Shown in pieces: positions 1 to 7,872 of a stretch of DNA of 64,000 bases. Each line of letters opens with the position of its first letter. The stretch's first letter is position 1. The position numbers and the translations under genes are program-made. The notes under the pieces were generated by a model. The model ran no database searches. It was not told the DNA's origin and saw only the letters and a program-made list of their open reading frames with translations. The stretch is from Desulfovibrio fairfieldensis (GTDB lineage Bacteria > Desulfobacterota > Desulfovibrionia > Desulfovibrionales > Desulfovibrionaceae), in assembly GCF_001553605.1 (NCBI RefSeq), contig NZ_CP014229.1, positions 2,508,501 to 2,572,500 on the forward strand, given 5' to 3'.

Positions 1-897
1 CGCGCCACCCGGCGGCGCGTGCTGGTGGTGGACGAGGCCGTGAACCCCATCTGGCGGGTCATGCTCGGCACCTATATGTCCAGCCTGGACCTGGAACTGA
101 AGACCGTGCGCCAGCGCGACGGCGTGAGCGACATGGACGCGCTGATGGCCGCCGTGGACGACAACTGCGCGGCCGTGCTGGTGCAGAATCCCAACTTCTT
201 CGGCGCGGTGGCCGACTATACGGAACTTTTCGCCAAGGCCCGCGCGCACAAGGCCTTCGGCATCATCTCCGTGTACCCGGTCATGCAGGCCGTGCTCAAA
301 ACCCCCGGCGAAATGGGGGCCGACGTGGCCGTGGCCGAGGCCCAGAGCCTGGGCCAGCCGTTGTCCTTCGGCGGTCCCTATCTGGGCGTCATGACCTGCC
401 GCAAAGAGCACATCCGCCAGTTCCCCGGCCGCATCGCGGGCCGCACCACGGATCTGGACGGCAAAACCGGCTACGTGCTGACCCTCCAGGCCCGCGAGCA
501 GCACATCCGCCGCGCCAAGGCCACATCCAACATCTGCTCCAACCAGGCTCTCTGCGCCCTGCGCGCCCTGATCCACATGAGCCTGCTGGGACCGGAAGGC
601 CTGACCCGCCTGGCGGAAAACAACATGGCGCTGGCCCGCTATGCCGTGGAGCGGCTCACGGCCCTCAAGGGCGTGGAGCTGCTCAACGACGCGCCCTTCG
701 GCAATGAAGTGGCCCTGCGCCTGCCCATGCCCGCTGAAACCCTGGTGGACACGCTCACCAGCCACGGCTGCGTGCCGGGCTATCCCGTGGGCCGCTACTA
801 TCCGGGCATGGAAAACGTGCTGCTGCTGGCCTGCACCGAGCTCAACAGCCGCCGCCAGATCGGCTTTCTGGCCGAAACCGTGGGAGGTCTGCTGTGA
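1..897 (+). CDS. gcvPA: glycine dehydrogenase (decarboxylating) subunit 1, 3' part
   Basis: The 298 visible residues are the C-terminal part of the N-terminal-type subunit of the two-subunit P-protein of the glycine cleavage system. This PLP enzyme decarboxylates glycine and passes the aminomethyl group to lipoyl GcvH. The gene enters from the left edge already in frame (codon 1 at base 1), so its start lies outside the window. Visible features typical of GcvPA are VVDEAVNPIWR near the start, the FGGPYLGV segment and the GRTTDLDGKTGYVLTLQARE stretch. The stop overlaps the start of gcvPB by 4 nt (GTGA), so the two are almost certainly translationally coupled. PLP is bound by the partner subunit. 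Identification is firm; only the missing 5' end is unknown. Confidence 0.95.
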   Translation, partial: RATRRRVLVVDEAVNPIWRVMLGTYMSSLDLELKTVRQRDGVSDMDALMAAVDDNCAAVLVQNPNFFGAVADYTELFAKARAHKAFGIISVYPVMQAVLKTPGEMGADVAVAEAQSLGQPLSFGGPYLGVMTCRKEHIRQFPGRIAGRTTDLDGKTGYVLTLQAREQHIRRAKATSNICSNQALCALRALIHMSLLGPEGLTRLAENNMALARYAVERLTALKGVELLNDAPFGNEVALRLPMPAETLVDTLTSHGCVPGYPVGRYYPGMENVLLLACTELNSRRQIGFLAETVGGLL

Positions 898-2351
898 AAA
901 CCATTTTCGCCAAATCCGTGCCCGGCCGTCGCGCCTGGGAGATAGATTCCGACGCGCCCAAAGCGGCGCGGATGCTGCCCGCCGGTCTGCTGCGCAAAGA
1001 TCCGCCGCGCCTGCCCGAATGTTCGGAGCTGGACGTGGTGCGGCACTTCACCGGGCTTTCCAAACTCAATTACAGTGTGGACGCCAATTTCTACCCCCTT
1101 GGCTCCTGCACCATGAAGTACAATCCCAAGTTCACCGAATACGTGGCCGCGCTGCCCGGCTTCAGCCGCCTGCATCCGCTGCTGGCCCAGCTCTCGCGCG
1201 GGGCGGCCTGCACGCAGGGCGCGCTGCAATGCCTCTATGAGGCCGAGCGCTGGCTGTGCGAGCTCACGGGCATGAAGGCCTTCACCTTCCAGCCCATGGC
1301 CGGAGCCAACGGCGAATTCACGGGCGTCAAGCTCATCGCGGCCTACCATAAGGCCAAGGGCCGCAATCGCAAAAAGATGCTCATTCCGGACGCGGCCCAC
1401 GGCACCAATCCGGCTTCCGCCGCGTTGGCCGGTTTTGAGACCGTGAACATCGAGTCCCGCGACGGCATGGTGGACCCGGACGCCTTGGCTGCGGCCATTG
1501 CCGAGCACGGCGAGGACGTGGCCGGTCTGATGATGACCTGCCCCAACACGCTGGGTCTCATGGAGCTGTACCTGCCGCGCATCGTGGAAGAATTGCGCAA
1601 GGTGGACGCGCTGCTCTATTACGACGGCGCCAACATGAACGCCATCATGGGCAAGATGCGCGTGGGCGACGTGGGCTTTGACGTGGTGCACCTCAATGTG
1701 CACAAGACCCTGGGCACCCCGCATGGCGGCGGCGGCCCCGGCGCCGGGCCGGTGGGCGTGGGCGAACGCCTGCTGCCCTTCCTGCCCGTGCCGCGCGTGG
1801 CCCTGCGCGAGGACGGCAGCTATTATCTTGATTACAATCTGCCCCGGTCCATCGGCTACATGGGGCCGTTCTACGGCAGTTTCGGCGTTGTGGTAAAAGC
1901 CTTGGCCTACATGCTGCGCCTGGGCGGCGAAGGCCTGACCCGTGCTTCGGAATACGCGGTGCTCAATGCCAACTACCTTAAAAAACGCCTGGAAGACGTA
2001 CTGGACGTGCCCTTTGCCGACCGGCTCTGCGCCCATGAGTTCGTGGCCTCCGCGCCCGAAGGCACCCGCGCCCTGGACATTGCCAAGGCCCTGTTGGACC
2101 GGGGCTTCCATGCGCCGACCATCTACTTCCCGCTGATCGTCAAGGAATGCCTGATGGCCGAGCCCACGGAAACCGAGAGCAAGGAAACCCTGGACGCGTA
2201 TGTGGACGCCCTGCATGAGATCATCGCCCAGGGCAAGGCTGATCCGCAGAGTCTGGCGGACGCGCCTGTCGGGCTGCCGGTGCGCCGCCTGGACGAAACC
2301 ACGGCCGCGCGCCAGATGGTACTCACCGAGGATATGGAACAGGGCCGGTAA
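894..2351 (+). CDS. gcvPB: glycine dehydrogenase (decarboxylating) subunit 2
   Basis: This 485-residue subunit carries the PLP-binding lysine of the split glycine decarboxylase, in the motif NVHKTLGTPHGGGGPGAGP around residues 268-286. It starts with GTG at 894, overlapping the gcvPA stop; the length is normal for GcvPB. PLGSCTMKYNP and PMAGANGEFTG are further family landmarks. With GcvPA it forms the alpha2beta2 P-protein, which in anaerobes can run toward glycine oxidation or synthesis. The gene ends in a hairpin terminator shared with the converging mnmA gene. A very long open frame on the opposite strand (798-2621) is a codon-bias shadow. Confidence 0.97.
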   Translation: MKTIFAKSVPGRRAWEIDSDAPKAARMLPAGLLRKDPPRLPECSELDVVRHFTGLSKLNYSVDANFYPLGSCTMKYNPKFTEYVAALPGFSRLHPLLAQLSRGAACTQGALQCLYEAERWLCELTGMKAFTFQPMAGANGEFTGVKLIAAYHKAKGRNRKKMLIPDAAHGTNPASAALAGFETVNIESRDGMVDPDALAAAIAEHGEDVAGLMMTCPNTLGLMELYLPRIVEELRKVDALLYYDGANMNAIMGKMRVGDVGFDVVHLNVHKTLGTPHGGGGPGAGPVGVGERLLPFLPVPRVALREDGSYYLDYNLPRSIGYMGPFYGSFGVVVKALAYMLRLGGEGLTRASEYAVLNANYLKKRLEDVLDVPFADRLCAHEFVASAPEGTRALDIAKALLDRGFHAPTIYFPLIVKECLMAEPTETESKETLDAYVDALHEIIAQGKADPQSLADAPVGLPVRRLDETTAARQMVLTEDMEQGR

Positions 2352-2379
2352 GTCCGTCTTCACATATTCCCGTTGCTGC

Positions 2380-2407
2380 AAAAGGCCGGAGTTTGCTCCG
2401 GCCTTTT
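2380..2407. terminator. bidirectional hairpin terminator between gcvPB and mnmA
   Basis: The arms AAAAGGCCGGA (2380-2390) and TCCGGCCTTTT (2397-2407) form a perfect 11 bp stem with a 6 nt loop. The stem carries A4 on one side and T4 on the other, so it can terminate gcvPB on + and mnmA on -. Confidence 0.85.
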
Positions 2408-2412
2408 CCTGT

Positions 2413-3525
2413 TTACCTGATTTCTTCCACAACGCCCCCGGCCAACACCCGGCCCCCGGCGTCGTAAAGGGCCGCCACCTGGCCCGGCGCGCTGGGAAAC
2501 TGGGGCGCTTCCAAGGTAATCCGCAAGCGCTCGCCGTCCAGGACTGCCTGGGCCGAGACGGCCCGCTGGCGGTGGCGCAGACGGGCCAGCACATCTTCGG
2601 GCCAATGTTCCGGCGGCACAAGAATATTGGCCGGGCCGGTCAGGCAGGCGCGCATGCCCAGCAGGGCGCGCGGCCCCACGATCAGGGCATTGTCCGCCCT
2701 GTCCTTGCGCAGCACATACAGCGGCTCGCTGTGGGCGATGCCCAGGCCCTTGCGCTGGCCCTCGGTGTAGCGCCAGAGCCCCTGATGCCGTCCGATTTCG
2801 CACAAGCCGTCCGTCGCACCGCCGGGCTTTGAGGCCAGCAGTACCGGTCCTTCTCCGGAGGGCTCCAGGCCTTGGGCGCGCCATTGCGCCGCCAGAAAAG
2901 GCCGGTAGGCGGCATCGTTTTCCGGCACGAAGCAGATGTCCTGGCTTTCACGGGGCAGGGGCACGGCCAGACCAGCAGCGGCTACCAGGGCCACGCTTCG
3001 GGCCTTGTCCTGGTCCGCCAGGGGAAAGAAGGCATGGCGCAGGCGCGCGGCGGGCACCAGGCTGAGAAAATAACTCTGATCTTTGGCCCTGTCGTGCGCG
3101 GCGGCCAGAACCGGCGGCGCCTCCTTCTCCCCGTTGCGCCCCGGCAGCAGGCGGGCGTAATGGCCGGTAGCCAGCTTGTCCGCGCCCAGATCCAGGGCCG
3201 CGTCCAGCAGGGCTCCGAATTTGACGGCCCGGTTGCAGCGCGCGCAGGGATTGGGCGTGCGCCCTTCGGCATAGGACCTGGCAAAGGGAATCATGACCTC
3301 GCGCTGAAAAACGACGCGCAGATCCACTGTGTGCAGGGGAATGCCCAGGGCCCGGCAGGCGGCTTCAAGGCCCGGCAGTGGATCACAGGCGCCGCCGGGC
3401 CGGGGATGGGACTGTTCCGGCAGAAAGAAGCCGTGCAGGGCCAGCACGTCGTGCCCGGCCCTGCGCAGGAGCAGCAGGGCGCAGAGGCTGTCCACGCCGC
3501 CGCTCACGGCTACGGCAATGCGCAT
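2413..3525 (-). CDS. mnmA: tRNA-specific 2-thiouridylase MnmA
   Basis: MnmA installs the 2-thio group on U34 of tRNA Lys, Glu and Gln, using ATP and a relayed persulfide sulfur. The 370-residue protein opens with the PP-loop SGGVDS near residue 8. It has the catalytic cysteine in NPCARCNRAVKFG and the second redox cysteine in SQDICFVPE, followed by the C-terminal beta-barrel. I place the start at the ATG at 3525, because GGAG lies 7 nt upstream; a TTG two codons earlier (3531) is less likely. An interspersed repeat lies directly upstream, so its promoter is either inside the repeat or shared with the ATPase gene at 3884-4633. Confidence 0.96.
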   Translation of the reverse strand: MRIAVAVSGGVDSLCALLLLRRAGHDVLALHGFFLPEQSHPRPGGACDPLPGLEAACRALGIPLHTVDLRVVFQREVMIPFARSYAEGRTPNPCARCNRAVKFGALLDAALDLGADKLATGHYARLLPGRNGEKEAPPVLAAAHDRAKDQSYFLSLVPAARLRHAFFPLADQDKARSVALVAAAGLAVPLPRESQDICFVPENDAAYRPFLAAQWRAQGLEPSGEGPVLLASKPGGATDGLCEIGRHQGLWRYTEGQRKGLGIAHSEPLYVLRKDRADNALIVGPRALLGMRACLTGPANILVPPEHWPEDVLARLRHRQRAVSAQAVLDGERLRITLEAPQFPSAPGQVAALYDAGGRVLAGGVVEEIR

Positions 3526-3548
3526 GGGCAATCTCCGGGGGCTGTTCC

Positions 3549-3746
3549 TAGAGCATTTCGACCTTGAAATACTGCCAATTTTAAAGCTGACGCTGCCCTC
3601 AGCCTATCGTTGCTGTCGTCATCCATAAGTCGCCCAGCGGCAACGGCTGAAGCGCGGCGGGAACGTGGTCCCGCCTTGGCTTCCGGCGCTGGCGTCCGCT
3701 CTCGCGGCCGCCAGCGCATTTCAATATTTTCAAAGTTGAAATGTCC
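3549..3746 (-). repeat. interspersed repeat family A, copy 1
   Basis: Read on the minus strand, this intergenic stretch matches 48314-48550 on the plus strand almost base for base. Shared segments include GGATGACGACAGCAA, GATAGGCTGA, GGCAGCGTCAGCTTT, GCGGCCGCG and AAGCCAAGG. Copy 1 lacks about 50-60 nt present in copy 2 (the part around 48429-48485). Both ends carry short palindromes built on CATTTCAA/TTGAAATG. It encodes no recognisable protein and lies between two minus-strand genes. Confidence 0.85.
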
Positions 3747-3883
3747 TGAATCAGGGAGTGTTGCCTTTTCAGCGAGGAAAACGAGTTTTTTACCACGGGA
3801 GTATACTCTCACGGTATTTGGCCGGAGCAAAAAGCGACGTTTGACGAAGCTGGAAGGTGAAAGAACCAATTTGGAAACAGCTC

Positions 3884-4633
3884 CTACAGAATCTGATTCA
3901 GGAACTGCCTGAGTCTCGGATGGCGCGGCGCGGTGAACAGTGTGTCCGGCTTGCCCGCTTCCACGATCTGCCCCTGATCCATGAAGATCAGGCGGTCGGC
4001 CACCGTGCGGGCAAAGCCCATTTCATGGGTGACGCAGATCATGGTCATGCCTTCCTCGGCCAGGTTGACCATGACGTCCAGCACTTCGCCCACCATTTCC
4101 GGGTCCAGGGCCGATGTGGGTTCGTCAAAGAGCATGATCGCGGGCTGCATGGCCAGGGCCCGGGCGATAGCCACGCGCTGCTGCTGTCCGCCGGAAAGCA
4201 TGGCCGGGTAGACGTTGGCCTTGTCGCTGATGCCCACTTTTTTGAGCAGGCCCAGAGCGCGGGCTTCGGCCTCTTCGCGGGAGAGATGAAGCAGTTTGAT
4301 GGGGGCGAGGGTCAGGTTATGGAGCACGGTCTTGTGCGGAAACAGGTTGAACTGTTGAAAAACCATGCCCAGGTTGCGCCGGATGAGATTGATATTGTTC
4401 TCACGGCTCATGATGTCCTGGCCCTGCACCGTGATCTCGCCCTTGTCGATTTCTTCCAGGCGGTTGATGGAACGCAGCAGGGTGGACTTGCCCGAACCGG
4501 AAGGGCCGATGATCACCACCCGCTCGCCGGGGGCGATATCCAGGCTCACGTCCTGCAAGGCGGGCAGATGGCCGAAATATTTCCAGACGTGACTGATAGT
4601 GATGATGGGGTCGTGATCGTTACTTTCCGTCAT
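3884..4633 (-). CDS. polar amino-acid ABC transporter ATP-binding protein (GlnQ/HisP family)
   Basis: This 249-residue ATPase energises uptake of a polar amino acid. Visible motifs are Walker [10 protein letters not shown] (about residues 39-47), the Q-loop in [14 protein letters not shown], the signature LSGGQQQR, Walker [15 protein letters not shown] and the switch histidine in CVTHEMGFA. It is very probably the ATPase for the permease and binding protein at 5759-7552. It is not next to them: 1.1 kb and a terminator (5684-5722) intervene. Its start codon lies inside the last codons of a leftover permease tail (4620-4652), showing that it was once translationally coupled to a permease. The exact substrate cannot be read from sequence. 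Confidence 0.93.
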   Translation of the reverse strand: MTESNDHDPIITISHVWKYFGHLPALQDVSLDIAPGERVVIIGPSGSGKSTLLRSINRLEEIDKGEITVQGQDIMSRENNINLIRRNLGMVFQQFNLFPHKTVLHNLTLAPIKLLHLSREEAEARALGLLKKVGISDKANVYPAMLSGGQQQRVAIARALAMQPAIMLFDEPTSALDPEMVGEVLDVMVNLAEEGMTMICVTHEMGFARTVADRLIFMDQGQIVEAGKPDTLFTAPRHPRLRQFLNQIL

Positions 4634-4652
4634 AGTAGTCCAGCCTGGATTC
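4620..4652 (-). pseudogene. remnant 3' end of an ABC permease gene
   Basis: Read on the minus strand, the 33 nt upstream of and overlapping the ATPase start encode [10 protein letters not shown] and a stop. The intact permease at 5759-6562 ends in ESRLNYYDGK and a stop. The DNA around it is also alike (TCCAG-CTG-ACTACTATGACGG). The resemblance fades just upstream. I infer that an ancestral permease gene overlapped the ATPase start by the usual ATG overlap, and that a rearrangement left only this tail when the permease was moved or duplicated about 1.1 kb away. Confidence 0.7.
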
Positions 4653-5524
4653 TGAATGGAGATTCCACCCGGTTGAGAATAATGATATTTTTTTTGAAAA
4701 TCAAATAGTTACATGCAGAAATCAAACTATGGCAATCTGCGCGCCGCAGGCTATTGATATCCGCCTGGGGCGGTATGGATCCTGCTTCGACGATTGTATG
4801 GCCGTAGGGATTGGCATATGGGAATGTCGGTGTTTCGTCAAGAAATTGGCCCAAAATCGTATGTAAACCGGCAGTTGGCGACGGATTTTCACTCTTCGCC
4901 ACAGAGTCAGGAGCAAGAAGACGAACGCTGTGGCTGTCCTTGATAAGGCCGTTCTCATCCCTCTTTGCTTGACAAGTCGATTTTTTCCTTATAACGTGTA
5001 CCCAAAGACAAAAAAGAGTGCAAGACCATGAACGCCACTCGCCGGATTTGCCTTTTCTGCGGAATATGTATGGGGATCATCACGATCTTCCTGCTGACCT
5101 GCGGGCGAAACGCACCGGCCCGATCCTTGGGGCTTGTAAATTTCAAGCCGTTCATGGCATCCAGCGCCTTTCCCGCACTCCCCACCCTTTCTGTTCCCTT
5201 TCGGAAACAGGGGAGCAAACAGCGCCACCGCTCCCTGGATGGCTCAGAGCCGGGATCGCCTGATTCTCCTCTTGTCTCCGGCGTCATCCCTATCATTTTT
5301 CATCCCCATTTTTTCACGCGGCTCCTTTTTTCCCATGACATGGGCCATATTCCCGGTCTCCGTGAAATCCGGGGCATGCTGCCTTTTTCCCTTGCTCCTC
5401 CTCCCGCTCGTGCCTCCTGAACCCGTTTCCTCCACAAGTCGTCGTACGCTTCTCCTGTACGGATATATTGTGCCGGACGAGCGTGGACGACAAACCTCCA
5501 TTTCAGGAACGCAAGGAGCACATC
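4634..5524. other. long intergenic stretch without a convincing gene
   Basis: Between the ATPase gene and the micro-ORF at 5525 I find no open frame that looks like protein. A plus-strand frame at 5028-5420 starts with a hydrophobic stretch that could mimic a lipoprotein signal (LLTCG), but the rest is low-quality sequence with no family resemblance. The 90-residue minus-strand frame at 4630-4902 is also unconvincing. The stretch holds a candidate promoter at 4969-4995. It may represent decayed DNA left by the rearrangement that separated permease and ATPase. Confidence 0.5.
4969..4995 (+). promoter_or_regulatory. candidate sigma-70 promoter
   Basis: A perfect TTGACA (4969-4974) is followed 15 nt later by TATAAC (4990-4995), in AT-rich surroundings. 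The spacer is short. It would transcribe rightward toward the micro-ORF at 5525. Confidence 0.4.
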
Positions 5525-5620
5525 ATGGATCTCGGTACGAAGGTTCTTCTCATCAGTGGTGGATTTTTTCTCTTCGCCCTTATTCTTGGTCTGTTCGGTA
5601 AGAAGATGAACGACGACTAA
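5525..5620 (+). CDS. 31-residue single-pass membrane micro-protein
   Basis: A short frame with strong translation signals: AAGGAG sits 7 nt before the ATG (5525-5527) and the frame closes with TAA at 5618. The product begins MDLGTKVLLI, has one hydrophobic helix (about residues 7-24) and ends in a charged tail, KKMNDD. The layout (short polar N-terminus, one transmembrane segment, charged C-terminus) is typical of small bacterial membrane proteins that accompany transporters or respiratory complexes. No partner gene is adjacent on the same strand; the nearest membrane protein is the convergent permease. Function unknown; the coding call rests on the ribosome binding site and the clear membrane profile. 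Confidence 0.6.
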   Translation: MDLGTKVLLISGGFFLFALILGLFGKKMNDD

Positions 5621-5683
5621 GCCTGTGCGCCATTATTTTCTGCGCGGGCTGCCTTTTCGGGGTGGTCCGCGTGGTTTTGCATG

Positions 5684-5722
5684 AAAAAACCTCTGCCGGG
5701 ATTTTGCCGATCCCGGCAGAGG
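5684..5722 (-). terminator. Rho-independent terminator of the binding-protein/permease unit
   Basis: Arms 5690-5702 (CCTCTGCCGGGAT) and 5710-5722 (ATCCCGGCAGAGG) give a perfect 13 bp stem. On the minus strand it is followed by T6 (A6 at 5684-5689). It lies just after the permease stop, so the permease transcript ends here and does not reach the ATPase gene. Confidence 0.88.
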
Positions 5723-5758
5723 AGAGCAGGTTGCCTTTAAATCCGTAACGAGGCGTAG

Positions 5759-6562
5759 TTATTTGCCGTCATAGTAGTTCAGTCTGGATTCCATGATGCT
5801 CACTGCTTTGGAGAGCGCAAGGGTGATGATCAGATAAATCAGGGCAATAACCGTGTATGTCTCGAAATACAGATAGGTGGTGCCCACAAAGCTGCGGGCG
5901 CGCTGCATGATGTCGGGCACGGCCATGATCGAAACCAGGGAGGTGTCCTTGAGCATGGCGATGCACTCGTTGCCCACGGGCGGCAGAATGGTGCGCCAGG
6001 CCTGGGGCAACACCACGTAAAACATGGTCTGAAAGCGGTTGAAGCCCAGGGAGCGCGCGGCTTCGCTCTGGCCTTTGGAAATCGCCATGATGCCCGCGCG
6101 GAAGACTTCGCCCATGTATGCGCCGTAACAGACGCTGATGGCAATGACCGCCGAGGTGATGCCGCTGATCTGGAAAAAGCGGGACAGTGCGTAGTAGATG
6201 TAGAAGAGCTGGACCAGGAGCGGGATGCCGCGGATGACCTCCACATAGGTGGAGGCGAGAAGATTGATTGCGCGATTGCGCGAAATGCGCCCCAGGCCGG
6301 TCAGCAGGCCCAGGGGCACGGCACAGCAGATGGACATGACCGTGATTTTGAAGGTGACCACCACGCCGTCCGGCAGATAGAGCAGAATCCGCAGATAGGG
6401 GTCCGGCCAGAGCAGACAGAGCGCGAAAAGAGCGCACACAGCGCCCACCAGGGCAATGGACCAGGCGTTGATCAGACGCCATTCGCGGGGGTCCGGGATG
6501 GACGCCCCGTCCGTGACCATGACAATATTGCCCTTGCTGTGAGTGTCGTTGGGTTCGGGCAT
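5759..6562 (-). CDS. polar amino-acid ABC transporter permease (HisM/GlnP family)
   Basis: This 267-residue inner-membrane permease has an N-terminal extension with one hydrophobic helix (INAWSIALVGAVCALFALCL), then the family core. The core includes VTFKITVMSICCAVPLGLLTG and YVEVIRGIPLLVQLFYIYYAL. The EAA loop, EAARSLGFNRFQTMFYVVLP (about residues 180-199), docks the ATPase. It ends in ESRLNYYDGK. It follows the binding-protein gene on the same strand after 246 nt containing a strong GC hairpin, and is closed by a terminator. The start at 6562 has only a weak ribosome binding site; an internal start near residue 14-16 is possible. Confidence 0.92.
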   Translation of the reverse strand: MPEPNDTHSKGNIVMVTDGASIPDPREWRLINAWSIALVGAVCALFALCLLWPDPYLRILLYLPDGVVVTFKITVMSICCAVPLGLLTGLGRISRNRAINLLASTYVEVIRGIPLLVQLFYIYYALSRFFQISGITSAVIAISVCYGAYMGEVFRAGIMAISKGQSEAARSLGFNRFQTMFYVVLPQAWRTILPPVGNECIAMLKDTSLVSIMAVPDIMQRARSFVGTTYLYFETYTVIALIYLIITLALSKAVSIMESRLNYYDGK

Positions 6563-6716
6563 GGACGCCGCCGCCTTTTAGTGTGTTTTACGCGTGCAAT
6601 CGGCGCTTGACGGCAAAAGGAATCCGCCCCGCGCCGATAGCCGCGCGCGGATTCTTCCGAAATCCGCGCAAAGCGGTTTGCCGTTGTCACAGCCGGACCG
6701 CTCTTGTTTGTGGTGG

Positions 6717-6749
6717 GCGCGGGCGGGGGCTGAAGCCGCCCGCCCGCGC
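6717..6749 (-). promoter_or_regulatory. strong GC hairpin between binding-protein and permease genes
   Basis: GCGCGGGCGGG (6717-6727) pairs with CCCGCCCGCGC (6739-6749), and an inner GGC/GCC closes a TGAA loop. There is no T tract. In ABC uptake operons such stem-loops behind the binding-protein gene typically protect its mRNA or dampen read-through, giving an excess of binding protein; that role is inferred here. Confidence 0.6.
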
Positions 6750-6808
6750 GTCAGGGCCGGTAAACGACGGAAACGCGTCGCTTCCGCCGGAGAATCCGAG
6801 GATCCCGC

Positions 6809-7552
6809 CTAGTTGCTCTTACCCATCCACTTTTCAATCAGCTTGGCTTCCTGGCCGGATTCCTTGACCTGCTTGATGCCCTTGTTCAGCTTGTCCACCA
6901 GATCCTGGCGGCCCTTGCGCACGGTGAAGCCGTAGTATTCCTTGTCGCCGGTCTTGAAGGAAAGGTTCAGCTTGCCGGCGTAGTCGGCTTTTTTGTTCAC
7001 ATAGTACATGGCAACGGGGTCGTCGCAGATCACCGCGTCCAGGCGGCCGCCCACCATATCCTGAATGGCCAGGCCCACGTCGTCGTATTCCTTGAGGTCC
7101 GCGTCCACATCGGCCTTGCGCATCACGAAAATGCCCGTGGTGCCGATCTGGCCGCCCACCTTCTTGCCCTTGAGGTCGGCAAGGCTCTTGATGCTCGTGC
7201 CCGCGGGCAGCACCACGGCCTGGACCACTTCATAATAGGGATCGGAGAAGTCGAACTGCTTCTGGCGCTCGGGCGTGATGGTCGTGGAAGAGGCCACGAT
7301 GTCATATTTGCCCGTGGCTACGCCGCCGAAAATGCCGTCCCAGGCGATATTGCGGACGTCCACCTCAAAACCGGCGGCCTTGGCCACCGCGCGGATGTAA
7401 TCCGTGGAATAACCTTCAGGCTGTTTCTGGGCGTTGAGCATTTCCATGGGCGGCCAGGTGCAGTCACTGGCTACGGTGTACTTTTCCGCCGCCAGGGCCT
7501 GGCCGCAGAAAAGCGTCAGCACGAGCAGGGCAAGGGAAACTCCGCGAAACAT
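6809..7552 (-). CDS. periplasmic amino-acid-binding protein (SBP family 3)
   Basis: The 247-residue protein has a classical signal peptide (MFRGVSLALLVLTLFCGQALA, cleavage after about residue 21). The mature part is of the bacterial solute-binding family 3 type: KYTVASDCTWPPMEMLNAQ, the GYSTDYIRAVAKAAG segment, and the ligand-loop region TITPERQKQFDFSDPYYEV. A GGAGG ribosome binding site precedes the ATG. It is the first gene of the transporter unit and has a good promoter upstream (7636-7664). Residues of the TPER/SDPYY type bind the amino-acid head group in this family; side-chain specificity is not predictable here. Confidence 0.94.
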   Translation of the reverse strand: MFRGVSLALLVLTLFCGQALAAEKYTVASDCTWPPMEMLNAQKQPEGYSTDYIRAVAKAAGFEVDVRNIAWDGIFGGVATGKYDIVASSTTITPERQKQFDFSDPYYEVVQAVVLPAGTSIKSLADLKGKKVGGQIGTTGIFVMRKADVDADLKEYDDVGLAIQDMVGGRLDAVICDDPVAMYYVNKKADYAGKLNLSFKTGDKEYYGFTVRKGRQDLVDKLNKGIKQVKESGQEAKLIEKWMGKSN

Positions 7553-7635
7553 AGGGCCTCCTTAAGATTGCGAAATCAACGAGACGCGCGCCGCGCGCCG
7601 GAACATCCCTCCGGTCACAGGCCGGAGCATGCCCA

Positions 7636-7664
7636 TCTTTAGCCGGGGGCGCAGCCGCCGTCAA
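7636..7664 (-). promoter_or_regulatory. sigma-70 promoter of the amino-acid transporter unit
   Basis: On the minus strand, TTGACG (7664-7659) and TAAAGA (7641-7636) are separated by exactly 17 nt. The promoter lies about 85 nt upstream of the binding-protein start. The rest of the 320 nt gap 7553-7872 contains only GC-rich stem-loops. Confidence 0.6.
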
Positions 7665-7872
7665 GGGCGCTCCCGGCCTGTGCCGCTGCCGGGAAGAAAG
7701 CGCCCGGACGCGGCACGGCCATGCCCGTTGCCCGCAGGCTTGGGACATGGCCGTTTTGCTGCCGGGAAATCTCCGGCAAACTGCCGTTTGCTTCCTTATA
7801 TATGCCGCCCGCAGCGGGAAGACGCGGAGCGGCCGTGGTGTCCGCGGCAAGCGTCGGAACCCGGTGAAGGCC

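Noticed and set aside
798-2621. 607-codon open frame on the minus strand across gcvPB
   Set aside because: Antisense shadow caused by GC-rich codon bias; gcvPB on the plus strand is unmistakable.
5028-5420. 130-codon plus-strand frame with a hydrophobic, lipoprotein-like start
   Set aside because: No good ribosome binding site, atypical lipobox (Thr before Cys) and an implausible remainder; kept only as a note in the intergenic description.
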